Source: Thermoplasmata archaeon M9B1D
GTDB lineage: Archaea; Thermoplasmatota; E2; DHVEG-1
NCBI GenBank assembly: GCA_002900535.1
Contig: MUGC01000101.1
Span: forward strand, 1 to 10,106
Length of the DNA stretch: 10,106 nucleotides
Direction of reading: 5' to 3'
Translations under genes and position numbers: made by a program
In this document: positions 1 to 6,945 of the stretch, one piece after another
Layout of the letters: each line of letters starts with the position of its first letter
Position numbering within the stretch: position 1 is the first letter of the stretch
Notes under the pieces: generated by a model
Told to the model about the DNA's origin: nothing
What the model saw: only the letters and a program-made list of their open reading frames with translations
The model's database searches: none

Positions 1-1
1 T

Positions 2-112
2 AGAGAAAAAGAACATTCAGTTGATATTCAAATTAAAGGTAAAATTAGAGTTGATATTTATCATACTTTTGTTAATTATCTTGAAGAAAAAATTGGATTG
101 GTTGAAGATTAA
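2..112 (+). CDS. C-terminal end of an unrecognised protein (partial)
   Basis: The window opens inside a reading frame that runs 36 codons to a TAA at 110-112. The visible residues are mixed charged and hydrophobic and include the stretch KGKIRVDIYHTF followed by NYLEEKIGLVED at the C-terminus. I do not recognise the family. The KGK-x-x-x-D-x-Y pattern loosely recalls a strand of the exonuclease fold of family B DNA polymerases, but this is too short to rely on. It is followed by an AT-rich spacer holding the promoter of the next gene. Base composition matches its neighbours. Confidence 0.5.
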   Translation, partial: REKEHSVDIQIKGKIRVDIYHTFVNYLEEKIGLVED

Positions 113-152
113 TTAGTTTTATTAGACAATAAACGATTTCTAAAATAAACAA

Positions 153-162
153 TTATAAAAAG
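153..162 (+). promoter_or_regulatory. Archaeal TATA box (box A) for HMG-CoA reductase
   Basis: TTATAAAAAG lies in an AT-rich spacer with an A-rich, BRE-like stretch just upstream. Initiation about 25 nt downstream, near 182, would leave a leader of roughly 25 nt containing the GGAGG ribosome-binding site. This is inferred from archaeal promoter spacing only. Confidence 0.45.
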
Positions 163-190
163 ATTTAGTTATTTCGTGGTTTTTCATTTA

Positions 191-195
191 GGAGG
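191..195 (+). promoter_or_regulatory. Shine-Dalgarno site fixing the HMG-CoA reductase start
   Basis: A perfect GGAGG sits 10 nt before the ATG at 206. It argues against the upstream in-frame ATG at 176, which has no such site and would place the GGAGG inside the coding region. Confidence 0.7.
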
Positions 196-205
196 ATTGT
201 TTGAA

Positions 206-1468
206 ATGTCAAATAGTAAAAAATCATCAATGGTTTCGGGCTTCTATAAATTACCAGTTGATAAAAGAGTGGATTTTGTTAAAGATTTTGCTGGTTTAAC
301 ATCAGAAGAAGAAAAATTGTTTTCTTCGTTTCTTGATATTGAAACAGCAGATAGAATGATTGAAAATGTGCTAGGAACATTTGAATTACCACTTGGTGTT
401 GCTGTAAATTTCAAAATAAATGGAAAAGATTATCTTATTCCTATGGCAACTGAGGAATCAAGTGTTGTTGCTGCAGCAAGTAATGCTGCTAAAATTGCTA
501 GAATTCAGGGAGGTTTTAAGACAGAATGTAGCAAACCTCTTATGATAGGGCAATTGCAACTTTTAAAACTGGATGATGTTGCTGGTGCAGCTCAGAAAAT
601 TTTGAAACATAAAAAGGAGCTCCTTGAACTTGCTAATGCTCAAGATAAAATACTTGTAAAATTTGGTGGTGGTGCTAAAGATTTAGAAGTTAGAATTCTT
701 TATAGCCCTCTTGGTAAGATGGTTGTCACTCATTTGATTGTAGATGTTAGGGATGCAATGGGTGCAAACGCTGTTAACACTATGTGTGAAGCACTTGCTC
801 CAATGATTGAAGAGCTTACAGGGGGAAAAATACGTTTAAAAATTCTTTCTAATCTTGCAGATAAAAGAATTGTAAAAGCAAAAGCAGTATTTGACAAGGA
901 AAAAATGGGCGGTGAAGATGTCGTTAACGCTTTTCTTGAATCATACACTCTTGCAGTAATCGATCCTTATCGCGCAGCAACTCATAATAAAGGAATTATG
1001 AATGGTATTGACTCGGTTATAATTGCAACGGGAAATGATTTCCGGGCAATTGAAGCAGGTGCTCATGCTTATGCTGCAAGAAATGGGCAATATACTTCTT
1101 TATCTAAATATTTTAAAGATAAAAAAGGAAATCTTGTAGGAGAGTTAGAGTTACCTTTAGCTGTTGGAATTGTAGGTGGGGCAGGTAATATACATCCTAA
1201 AGCAAGGCTTTGTAAAAAGATACTTGGAATTAAAACAGCAAAAGAGCTTGCAGAGGTTGCTGCTTCTCTTGGTCTTGCACAAAACTTTGCAGCAGTCTTT
1301 GCTCTTTCTACAGTTGGAATTCAGAAAGGGCATATGAGTTTACATGCAAAAAATATAGCAGTAATGGCTGGTGCAAAAGGAGACCAGATTGATAAAGTAG
1401 CAGAGCAATTAGTAAAAGAGGGAAATATAAAGCTAGACCGAGCAAAAGAGATAGTAGGGCAGCTTTAG
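206..1468 (+). CDS. mvaA: Hydroxymethylglutaryl-CoA reductase, class II
   Basis: HMG-CoA reductase forms mevalonate from HMG-CoA using NAD(P)H, the committed step toward archaeal isoprenoid ether lipids. The 420-residue soluble protein matches the length of the class II (Pseudomonas mevalonii-type) enzyme, with no membrane segments. Visible family landmarks are the catalytic Glu at 83/84 in ATEESSVVAAAS, the nucleotide-site motif DAMGAN (about 183-188), the catalytic Lys 262 in THNKGIMNG, Asp 278 in TGNDFRAIEAGAHAYAA, and the catalytic His 376 in KGHMSLHAKN. From Lys onward these sit about five residues before their P. mevalonii counterparts (K267, D283, H381), so the active site looks intact. 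The start at 206 is chosen for its GGAGG; an ATG at 176 would add ten residues. The gene has its own TATA-like box and converges on pyrI with a 4-bp overlap. Class II enzymes in archaea are generally attributed to bacterial transfer. Whether it works as a synthase-direction enzyme and which cofactor it prefers are not decidable here. Confidence 0.95.
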   Translation: MSNSKKSSMVSGFYKLPVDKRVDFVKDFAGLTSEEEKLFSSFLDIETADRMIENVLGTFELPLGVAVNFKINGKDYLIPMATEESSVVAAASNAAKIARIQGGFKTECSKPLMIGQLQLLKLDDVAGAAQKILKHKKELLELANAQDKILVKFGGGAKDLEVRILYSPLGKMVVTHLIVDVRDAMGANAVNTMCEALAPMIEELTGGKIRLKILSNLADKRIVKAKAVFDKEKMGGEDVVNAFLESYTLAVIDPYRAATHNKGIMNGIDSVIIATGNDFRAIEAGAHAYAARNGQYTSLSKYFKDKKGNLVGELELPLAVGIVGGAGNIHPKARLCKKILGIKTAKELAEVAASLGLAQNFAAVFALSTVGIQKGHMSLHAKNIAVMAGAKGDQIDKVAEQLVKEGNIKLDRAKEIVGQL

Positions 1469-1920
1469 ATTATTCTTTCTGATATATCTTCAGGTTCACG
1501 TTCACAATAGTAACATATAATTCTTAGAGGGTCTTTGCAGATAACTTTAAATCTACTTTTAACAGGTTCGCGAGAATTAGAAACACAGGTGGGATTTGAA
1601 CAACTTACTATTCCAATTATTTCATCTGGTAGTTTAACAAGATATTTTTCTGCAACTTCATAATCGCGGATTATATTAATTGTTGCTTTCGGTGCAATAA
1701 GTGCTATTTTGTCAACCTCCTTAGGATCAATTTCTCTATTTTCGACTTTTACAATGTCTTTTTTACCCATACGGCTTTTAACGTTCATAGCTACACTAAC
1801 AACAAAAGTAGATGTTTTGGGTATTCCCAGTATGTGAAGTACTTTGATAGCATTACCAGCAGTTATGTGATCTATAACTGTTCCATTTTTAATCCTGGGA
1901 ATTTTAAGCTCTTTTTTCAT
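1465..1920 (-). CDS. pyrI: Aspartate carbamoyltransferase regulatory subunit
   Basis: PyrI is the non-catalytic chain of class B aspartate transcarbamoylase. It binds nucleotide effectors (CTP/ATP) in its N-terminal domain and clamps catalytic trimers through a C-terminal zinc domain. The 151-residue length is typical. The allosteric domain (about 1-97) begins with the familiar KIPRIKNGTVIDHI stretch and contains GNAIKVLHILGI. The zinc ligands are Cys107, Cys112, Cys136 and Cys139 (C-x4-C ... C-x2-C), each two residues before the E. coli positions 109, 114, 138 and 141. The ATG overlaps the stop codon of pyrB as ATGA, so translation is very likely coupled and subunit stoichiometry is set within one transcript. 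The 3' end overlaps the convergent HMG-CoA reductase gene by 4 bp, leaving no room for a private terminator. Confidence 0.97.
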   Translation of the reverse strand: MKKELKIPRIKNGTVIDHITAGNAIKVLHILGIPKTSTFVVSVAMNVKSRMGKKDIVKVENREIDPKEVDKIALIAPKATINIIRDYEVAEKYLVKLPDEIIGIVSCSNPTCVSNSREPVKSRFKVICKDPLRIICYYCEREPEDISERII

Positions 1921-2846
1921 AAAAGACCCCCTGATACAAGAGATAAAAGTGCCATTCTTACAGGTATTCCATTGAATGCTTGTTTAAAGTAAAGTGCATG
2001 GTTTGTATAATCAACTTCAGGATCAATTTCAGTAACCCTTGGTAAAGGATGCATTATAATTAATTTTTGTTTAGTAGTACTTAGCAATTTATTATCTATT
2101 TTATAGCTACCTACAACTTTATTGTATTCCTCAGCATCTGGAAAACGTTCTTTTTGAATGCGAGTAACATACAAAACATCTGCATCTTTTACAGCTTTAT
2201 CAAGAATTGAGGTCTGTATCGGCTCAATTCCTAACTCATTGCATTCCTCTACTACTTCTTTTGGCATTTTTAAACTAGCAGGAGATACAAAAGTAAGTTC
2301 AGCGCCATACAATGCTAAGGCATAAGCAAGAGAATGAACAGTTCTGCCATATTTTAGATCGCCTAGCAGAACTATATTGTTTTTTCCAATGTGTTTTTTC
2401 TCTGTAAAAATCGTAAATAAATCTAAAAGACATTGAGTTGGATGATGTCCTGCACCATCCCCCGCGTTGAGAACTGGTGCTTCTGAAAACTCCGCAGCAA
2501 GTCTCGCAGCTCCTTCTTGAGGATGACGTATAACAATTATATCACTATATGCATCTGCCATTCTTATTGTATCTGCAAGGCTTTCACCTTTTTTCTGAGA
2601 TGTCGCAGATGGATCTGCAAAACCAATAGACCGTCCACCAAGCCTATTCATTGAACTTTCAAAACTAAGTCTAGTTCTAGTACTTGGTTCAAAAAACAAA
2701 GAGGATAAGATTTTTCCTTTTAGTGCATCTGTATATTTTTCTCCTTTAGCATAAGGAACCATTTTTTTTGCATATTCAAGGATATAATCTATCTCTTTTT
2801 TTGAAAAATCTTTAATCGATATTATATCTTTTCCTTTGAAATTCAT
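1917..2846 (-). CDS. pyrB: Aspartate carbamoyltransferase catalytic subunit
   Basis: PyrB condenses carbamoyl phosphate with L-aspartate to N-carbamoyl-L-aspartate, the first committed step of de novo pyrimidine synthesis in the cytoplasm. It is 309 residues, the usual length. The carbamoyl-phosphate loop is FFEPSTRTRLSFE, with STRTR at 55-59. The mobile KKGES loop is at 85-89, RHP at 107-109, GAGHHPTQ with the active-site His near 134, and the HPLPR loop at 266-270. All key positions are present. It is the first gene of the pyrB-pyrI pair and overlaps pyrI by 4 bp (ATGA). The start ATG has only a weak purine-rich site (GGA) upstream. A TATA-like box lies about 50 nt before the ATG, in the spacer shared with the divergent HhH-repeat gene. 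No attenuator-like leader is visible. Confidence 0.97.
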   Translation of the reverse strand: MNFKGKDIISIKDFSKKEIDYILEYAKKMVPYAKGEKYTDALKGKILSSLFFEPSTRTRLSFESSMNRLGGRSIGFADPSATSQKKGESLADTIRMADAYSDIIVIRHPQEGAARLAAEFSEAPVLNAGDGAGHHPTQCLLDLFTIFTEKKHIGKNNIVLLGDLKYGRTVHSLAYALALYGAELTFVSPASLKMPKEVVEECNELGIEPIQTSILDKAVKDADVLYVTRIQKERFPDAEEYNKVVGSYKIDNKLLSTTKQKLIIMHPLPRVTEIDPEVDYTNHALYFKQAFNGIPVRMALLSLVSGGLL

Positions 2847-2896
2847 TTTAATCCAAAAAAAATGACATGCAGAATCATCTTAATAAGTTTTTCAAT

Positions 2897-2906
2897 TATA
2901 AAAATA
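2897..2906 (-). promoter_or_regulatory. TATA box for the pyrB-pyrI operon
   Basis: Read on the minus strand this is TATTTTTATA. Initiation about 25 nt downstream would fall near 2872, leaving roughly 26 nt of leader before the pyrB ATG. It lies in the 191-bp divergent spacer 2847-3037. No convincing operator inverted repeat was seen there. Confidence 0.4.
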
Positions 2907-2970
2907 TTGAAATTGGGATAATTTATTAATATAATAAAACTCTTATAGTATTGTAATATCAGTTGATTAG

Positions 2971-2980
2971 TAATATATAT
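2971..2980 (+). promoter_or_regulatory. TATA box for the HhH-repeat gene
   Basis: TAATATATAT on the plus strand lies about 60 nt before the ATG at 3038. Initiation near 3002-3006 would give a leader of about 33 nt that includes the GGTGGGAG ribosome-binding site at 3024-3031. The assignment rests on spacing and composition alone. Confidence 0.4.
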
Positions 2981-3037
2981 GCGTATAAGTTAAGTATAGG
3001 TAAATTAATTTAAAAATAGGATTGGTGGGAGTTTATA

Positions 3038-4900
3038 ATGTCTGAAGACAAAAAATCCAAAAAGAATGGAATTGAAAAATTACGTAAAGTTTTGGATGAT
3101 ATTTATTATAAAGATTTAGATTCCAAGGATGAAAAACATATTATTGCTCTAAAAAGTAGATTAAAAGGACCCTCTGAACTCGAAATTATTTATAAAAAAA
3201 CGGTTGAAACAGTCGAAGAAGCGGATTCATTAAAACCTACAGTTATTATCCATGAAAGAAAAGAAAAAAGATTGGTAGATTATCTAGAAACTGCAAAAAA
3301 AGAAGTTGAGCCTGTCAAGGAATCTACTGAATCCTTACCAGAATTTAAGGTAGCAAAAAAAAGTCAAATTGAAGATGAAGATATTTTTGAAGTTCAGAAA
3401 GTGGATGTCAAAGTTCTCGAGTTTATCGAAGTTAAACCAAAAACTGTAATAGAAGAGGATACATCTGATTTGGATAAAAAATCAGCAATTGCTGGTGAAA
3501 AGGTTGCAGAATGGGAACAAATTAAAGAAGAAGATATTCCCTCTTTTACAGCTGTTGAAAAAAAAGTCGAAGAAGAAAAAGTTTTTGAAGAAGTATTAAA
3601 AAAAGAAGAGATAGTGGCACCAAAAGAAGTTGATCTTGAAAGAGATAAAAAAATTGAAACTTTCAAAGAACTACATAGTATAGATGAAGAAACCGCAGTG
3701 TTACTTTACAATGCAGGTTATACTTCTATAGATTTATTAAAACTTACAACTGTTAAAGATTTAAGCAAAATTAAAGGGATTAAAAAGAAAAAAGCAAAAA
3801 AAATTTTAAAAGAAATAGAAGAAGAATCTGTTAAATCGGAGGCAATTGATGCAGAGCAAACGACCGAAAAAAAAATTATTGAGGGAGAAACTAAATTAGA
3901 AGAAGAGGTGATATCAAAAGACGTTAAAATCGAAGTTTTTGGCCAAATCAATTGTATTGATAATGAAACAGCTATTTTACTTTATGATAATGGATATACT
4001 TCCTTTGATTTGTTGAAAAATGTAAAAGTAGATGATTTAAGAAAAATTGATGGTATTAGAAAAAGAAAAGCTAAAAAAATTAGAAAAGAACTTGATGAAA
4101 AGATAGAGGATTTAGATAAGCTTAAACGAATTGAAATGGGAGATACCACACAAAATTGGGTTAGTGATAAAGAAGAGATGTTAGATGAAAACGAAATATA
4201 TGATGAAGAATCAGTAAAAACATCACCTGTTGATTTGAGTAAAAAGACTTCTGAATGGATTCCGTTAGAGGAAGAAGTTGATCTTGAAAGAGATAAAAAA
4301 ATTGAAATTTTCAAAGAACTACATAGTATAGATGAAGAAACCGCAGTGTTACTTTACAATGCAGGTTATACTTCTATTGATGCATTATGTGCTGCTACAA
4401 TTAAGGATTTAACAGAAGTTAATGGAATAAAAAAACGAAAAGCAAAAAAAATTTTAAAAGAAATAGAAAAAAAATTACTCCCACCAATCGAAGAAGAAAC
4501 ATTTGAAGAATACGAAACTGAGGAACCAGAAGAAAAAATAGAAGAATACAAAGAACCAATAATAGAAGAGGAAGAAACCATAGAACAACAAGAAAAAATC
4601 CAAATTTTTGATGATTTTAACTCCATAGATGAGGAGACAGGTACTATACTTTATAATAATGGTTACACAACAATCGAATCCTTAAAGGAATTAACAATAA
4701 AAACTTTAAAAGACATCGGTGTAAAAAAACGAAAAGCAAAAAAGATTTTTAAAGAAATAGAAAAAAAATTACTCCCACCAATCGAAGAAGAAACATTTGA
4801 AGAATACGAAACTGAGGGACCAGAAGAAAAAATAGAAGAATACAAAGAACCAATAATAGAAGAGGAAAGAACCAATAATAGAAGAGGAAGAATCTATTGA
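3038..4900 (+). CDS. Multi-repeat helix-hairpin-helix protein, frameshifted 5' part
   Basis: I do not recognise a named gene. The 620-codon frame encodes a very acidic and lysine-rich, probably extended protein with an N-terminal low-complexity region (1 to about 195) and four HhH units near residues 200-261, 295-358, 416-478 and 518-577. Each unit has the pattern SIDEETAxLLYNxGYTSIDxL ... DLxxIxGIKKRKAKKIxKEI, resembling the HhH/Rad51 N-terminal-like fold used for sequence-independent DNA or protein contacts. Acidic linkers (IEEETFEEYETEEPEEKIEEY type) join the units. The only tryptophans (159, 374, 407) lie in short (E/N)W-x4-EE motifs. A GGTGGGAG site precedes the ATG. From about codon 610 the frame runs into an out-of-place basic tail (RTNNRRGRIY) and stops. 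The true continuation, with a fifth HhH unit and a conserved C-terminal domain, is in the next frame to 5417. Role in DNA or RNA transactions is inference. Confidence 0.8.
   Translation: MSEDKKSKKNGIEKLRKVLDDIYYKDLDSKDEKHIIALKSRLKGPSELEIIYKKTVETVEEADSLKPTVIIHERKEKRLVDYLETAKKEVEPVKESTESLPEFKVAKKSQIEDEDIFEVQKVDVKVLEFIEVKPKTVIEEDTSDLDKKSAIAGEKVAEWEQIKEEDIPSFTAVEKKVEEEKVFEEVLKKEEIVAPKEVDLERDKKIETFKELHSIDEETAVLLYNAGYTSIDLLKLTTVKDLSKIKGIKKKKAKKILKEIEEESVKSEAIDAEQTTEKKIIEGETKLEEEVISKDVKIEVFGQINCIDNETAILLYDNGYTSFDLLKNVKVDDLRKIDGIRKRKAKKIRKELDEKIEDLDKLKRIEMGDTTQNWVSDKEEMLDENEIYDEESVKTSPVDLSKKTSEWIPLEEEVDLERDKKIEIFKELHSIDEETAVLLYNAGYTSIDALCAATIKDLTEVNGIKKRKAKKILKEIEKKLLPPIEEETFEEYETEEPEEKIEEYKEPIIEEEETIEQQEKIQIFDDFNSIDEETGTILYNNGYTTIESLKELTIKTLKDIGVKKRKAKKIFKEIEKKLLPPIEEETFEEYETEGPEEKIEEYKEPIIEEERTNNRRGRIY
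3626..3729 (+). repeat. Direct repeat A, copy 1 (HhH unit 1)
   Basis: This 104-nt stretch matches 4274-4377 with one mismatch (C at 3660, T at 4308). It encodes the start of HhH unit 1 (EVDLERDKKIE onward through YNAGYTSI). The 648-nt spacing is a multiple of three. Such near-identity at nucleotide level, including synonymous positions, indicates recent duplication or gene conversion. Confidence 0.9.
4274..4377 (+). repeat. Direct repeat A, copy 2 (HhH unit 3)
   Basis: This is the second copy of the 104-nt repeat and encodes the start of HhH unit 3. After 4377 the two copies diverge sharply, so the shared block covers only the first half of the HhH unit. Confidence 0.9.
4428..4573 (+). repeat. 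Direct repeat B, copy 1 (end of unit 3 plus linker)
   Basis: This 146-nt block is repeated at 4722-4867 with three mismatches and a period of 294 nt (98 codons, in frame). It encodes the KKRKAKKI-type end of an HhH unit and the acidic linker from LLPPIEEETF to PIIEEE. Confidence 0.9.
4722..4867 (+). repeat. Direct repeat B, copy 2 (end of unit 4 plus linker)
   Basis: This is the second copy of the 146-nt block, 294 nt downstream of the first. Its 3' end coincides exactly with the end of the first copy of the 22-bp tandem duplication that breaks the frame, so the frameshift lies at a repeat boundary. Confidence 0.9.
4846..4889 (+). repeat. 22-bp tandem duplication causing a frameshift
   Basis: The 22-nt unit beginning AGAACCAATAATAGAAG occurs twice in a row, at 4846-4867 and 4868-4889, with identity extending two further A residues to the left. 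Because 22 is not a multiple of three, the second copy shifts the reading frame. Removing one copy joins PIIEEE directly to ESIEEEKRE and restores one open frame from 3038 to 5417. Confidence 0.92.
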
Positions 4901-5417
4901 AGAAGAAAAGCGGGAAACTAATGTTTCTGAGATAGAAGCTGAGGGAATAGAAGATCAGTTTAAAGAAATTAATAGTATAGATGATAAAATCTCAAATTTA
5001 CTTTTAGAAAATGGAATTGCCTCTATTCAAGATTTAAACAATATGACAATTAAAGAACTCACAAAAATAAAAGGTATTAAAAAGAAAGTTGCTAAAAAGA
5101 TTAAAAAAGAAATAAATGAACATCTTGAAAAGATACCTGAAGATGCAGAAAAACTATTTATCAGCGAGGCTGATTTTGAAGGGGGAGATGAATGGGAATC
5201 AATTCCAGAGGAAGAATTAAAAAAAGGCCCTATTTTCAAACATAGAGAATATAAACTCTATGAAAAGGAAATCTTTACCAAATCAGGGAATAAAAGAGTT
5301 GTAAGATTTTTTAGCAAAGGAGAAACAGAAGGGGCAAAAACAATTGCCCTACCGAAAGGTTATATAGTACGAAAAAACAAAAAAACAGGTGTACCTTATC
5401 TAAAAAAGAAAAAATGA
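4869..5417 (+). pseudogene. 3' part of the HhH-repeat gene, out of frame
   Basis: This frame continues the preceding protein after the 22-bp duplication at 4846-4889: acidic linker (about 4869-4950), then a fifth HhH unit (about 4955-5130; NSIDDKISNLLLENGIASI ... KIKGIKKKVAKKIKKEI), then a distinct C-terminal domain. That domain holds the fourth (D)EW-x4-EEE motif (Trp codon at 5193) and a compact segment with YKLYEKEIFTKSGNKRVVRFFS, LPKGYIVRKNKKTGVPYLKKKK. The pattern of Tyr/Phe-rich strands, then PxGY, then NxxTGxPxLKK recalls short conserved C-terminal domains I associate with other euryarchaeal HhH proteins, from memory only. No ribosome-binding site precedes this frame. The ATG at 5043 lies inside the HhH unit and is unlikely to be a genuine start. 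Without a frame change it would be untranslated. Confidence 0.75.
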
Positions 5418-5423
5418 TTTTTA

Positions 5424-5449
5424 AAAAATCCTTCAATAAAAGAATTTTT
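5424..5449 (+). terminator. Weak hairpin between the HhH-repeat gene and rtcB
   Basis: AAAAATCCTT (5424-5433) can pair with AAGAATTTTT (5440-5449) across a 6-nt loop with one mismatch, just after the TGA at 5415-5417. It is AT-rich and thermally weak, and it overlaps the likely rtcB TATA box, so it may be no more than a by-product of composition. Confidence 0.3.
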
Positions 5450-5452
5450 ATA
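5445..5452 (+). promoter_or_regulatory. TATA box for rtcB (leaderless start)
   Basis: TTTTTATA is centred about 27 nt before the ATG at 5476 and no Shine-Dalgarno-like sequence lies between. This is the geometry of a leaderless archaeal transcript beginning at or next to the start codon. Confidence 0.5.
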
Positions 5453-5475
5453 GGGTTATTATTTGTAATATAATA

Positions 5476-6945
5476 ATGACTTGGAATGGACCGTTAAATA
5501 AAATCGATGCTTTTAGATATGAAATACCATCAAGTTACAAAGGAGAACACCAAAATTTAAAAATGCAAACGTCAGCTGTTATATACGCTGATGAAACCAT
5601 GATTCCTCATATCAGAAGTGATAACGCACCTGAACAGGCTGCAAATGTCGCTATGCTTCCAGGAATTGTTGGAAAGTCTCTTGCAATGCCTGATATACAT
5701 TGGGGATATGGTTTTCCCATTGGAGGAGTTGCTGCAACAGATTTTGAAAAAGGCGTAATCTCACCTGGTGGAGTAGGTTTCGATATCAACTGTGGGGTAA
5801 GACTTGTAAGGACAAATCTTCATGCTAAAGATTTAAGCGAAGAAAAAATTAGAAACTTGTCAGATGAAATGTTTAAAAATGTCCCGTCAGGTTTAGGTTC
5901 AAAAGCAAAAATTAAACTTAATAGAAAAGAACTTGATGATGTTCTGAAAATGGGTGCAGGCGCTCCAGTCGAAAAAGGTTTCGGTTGGGAAAAAGACGTG
6001 AATTTTTTAGAGGAAAACGGGTGTCTTAAGTTTGCTGATCCTTCTAAAGTTTCAGATAAAGCAATCCAAAGAGGTTTATCCCAAGTAGGTTCTCTTGGAG
6101 CAGGTAATCACTTTCTTGAAATTCAAAAAGTCGATGAAATCTATGATATAAAAGCAGCTAAAATATTTGGTATTAAAGAAATAGGTCAAGTTACAGTTAT
6201 GATTCATACTGGTTCACGTGGTTTTGGGCATCAAGTATGTACTGATCATCTTAGAGTTTTAGAACAGGCCGTTAAAAAATATAATATTTTTGTCCCTGAT
6301 AGACAGCTTGCATGTGCACCTATTACTTCTAAGGAGGGGCAGTCTTATCTTCAGGCCATGGCTTGTGCTGCAAACTTTGCTTGGGCTAATAGGCAGCTTA
6401 TTGTACATTGGGTTAGGGAATCATTTGAAAGGATTATGAATGACAGTGCTGAAAATATGGACATGAACATTATATATGATGTATGTCATAATATTGCAAA
6501 AATTGAGGAGCATGAAATAGAAGGTAAAAAAACAAAAGTTTGTGTACATAGGAAAGGGGCAACTCGGGCATTTGGTCCTGATAAAATAGAAATACCCTTG
6601 GAATATCGAGATATAGGTCAGCCTGTACTAATCCCTGGTGATATGGGTACAGAAAGCTATCTTTTACATGGCACTAAAGAGTCTAAGGAGACATTTAGTT
6701 CAGCATGTCATGGAGCGGGTCGTATGATGTCTCGTCATCAAGCTATTAGGAAATGGCGGGGTGAAGAGGTAGTAAAAGAACTTAAGAACCGGGGGATATA
6801 TGTCCACCCTGCAAGTTTTAAGGTTGCTGCTGAAGAAGCACCAGGGGCGTATAAAGATATTAAAAAAGTTGTAGAAGTTGCCCATGGTGCAGGAATATCA
6901 AAAAAGCTTGTAAAGTTAAAACCTTTAGGGGTGGTGAAAGGATAG
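5476..6945 (+). CDS. rtcB: RNA-splicing ligase RtcB
   Basis: RtcB seals RNA 2',3'-cyclic phosphate (or 3'-phosphate) ends to 5'-OH ends using Mn2+ and GTP. In archaea it joins tRNA exons after intron removal. The protein is 489 residues, close to the 481-residue Pyrococcus horikoshii enzyme. The metal and guanylylation residues are in place: Asp103 and Cys106 in GVGFDINCGVRL, His212 in GAGNHFLEIQ, His244 in HTGSRGFGHQV, His338 in DVCHNIAKIEEHE, and the GMP-accepting His412 in SACHGAGRMMSRHQA. Lys480 in the C-terminal KLKPLGVVKG is also typical. No intein interrupts it, unlike some archaeal homologues. The ATG lies about 27 nt from a TATA box without a Shine-Dalgarno site, so it is probably leaderless. 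The partner archease gene, often nearby, is not in this window. Confidence 0.97.
   Translation: MTWNGPLNKIDAFRYEIPSSYKGEHQNLKMQTSAVIYADETMIPHIRSDNAPEQAANVAMLPGIVGKSLAMPDIHWGYGFPIGGVAATDFEKGVISPGGVGFDINCGVRLVRTNLHAKDLSEEKIRNLSDEMFKNVPSGLGSKAKIKLNRKELDDVLKMGAGAPVEKGFGWEKDVNFLEENGCLKFADPSKVSDKAIQRGLSQVGSLGAGNHFLEIQKVDEIYDIKAAKIFGIKEIGQVTVMIHTGSRGFGHQVCTDHLRVLEQAVKKYNIFVPDRQLACAPITSKEGQSYLQAMACAANFAWANRQLIVHWVRESFERIMNDSAENMDMNIIYDVCHNIAKIEEHEIEGKKTKVCVHRKGATRAFGPDKIEIPLEYRDIGQPVLIPGDMGTESYLLHGTKESKETFSSACHGAGRMMSRHQAIRKWRGEEVVKELKNRGIYVHPASFKVAAEEAPGAYKDIKKVVEVAHGAGISKKLVKLKPLGVVKG

Noticed and set aside
176..205. Upstream ATG for HMG-CoA reductase at 176
   Set aside because: The GGAGG site would lie inside the coding region, and the ten added residues match nothing in the family; 206 has the correct spacing.
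3394..4875. Several serine-rich minus-strand ORFs opposite the HhH gene
   Set aside because: They are antisense readings of Glu/Lys-rich codons (GAA/AAA read as TTC/TTT and TCT), lack ribosome-binding sites, and repeat wherever the HhH repeats do.
3626..4889. CRISPR-like or mobile-element repeats
   Set aside because: The repeats are coding, mostly in frame, differ in length and spacing, and have no uniform spacers, terminal inverted repeats or transposase.
5043..5417. Independent gene starting at ATG 5043
   Set aside because: The ATG lies in the middle of the fifth HhH unit, whose first half is encoded upstream in the same frame without a start codon or ribosome-binding site. It is a fragment of the frameshifted gene.
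5476..6945. Intein in RtcB, as in some archaea
   Set aside because: All metal-site and guanylylation motifs are continuous at normal spacing in a 489-residue protein, so no intein is present.
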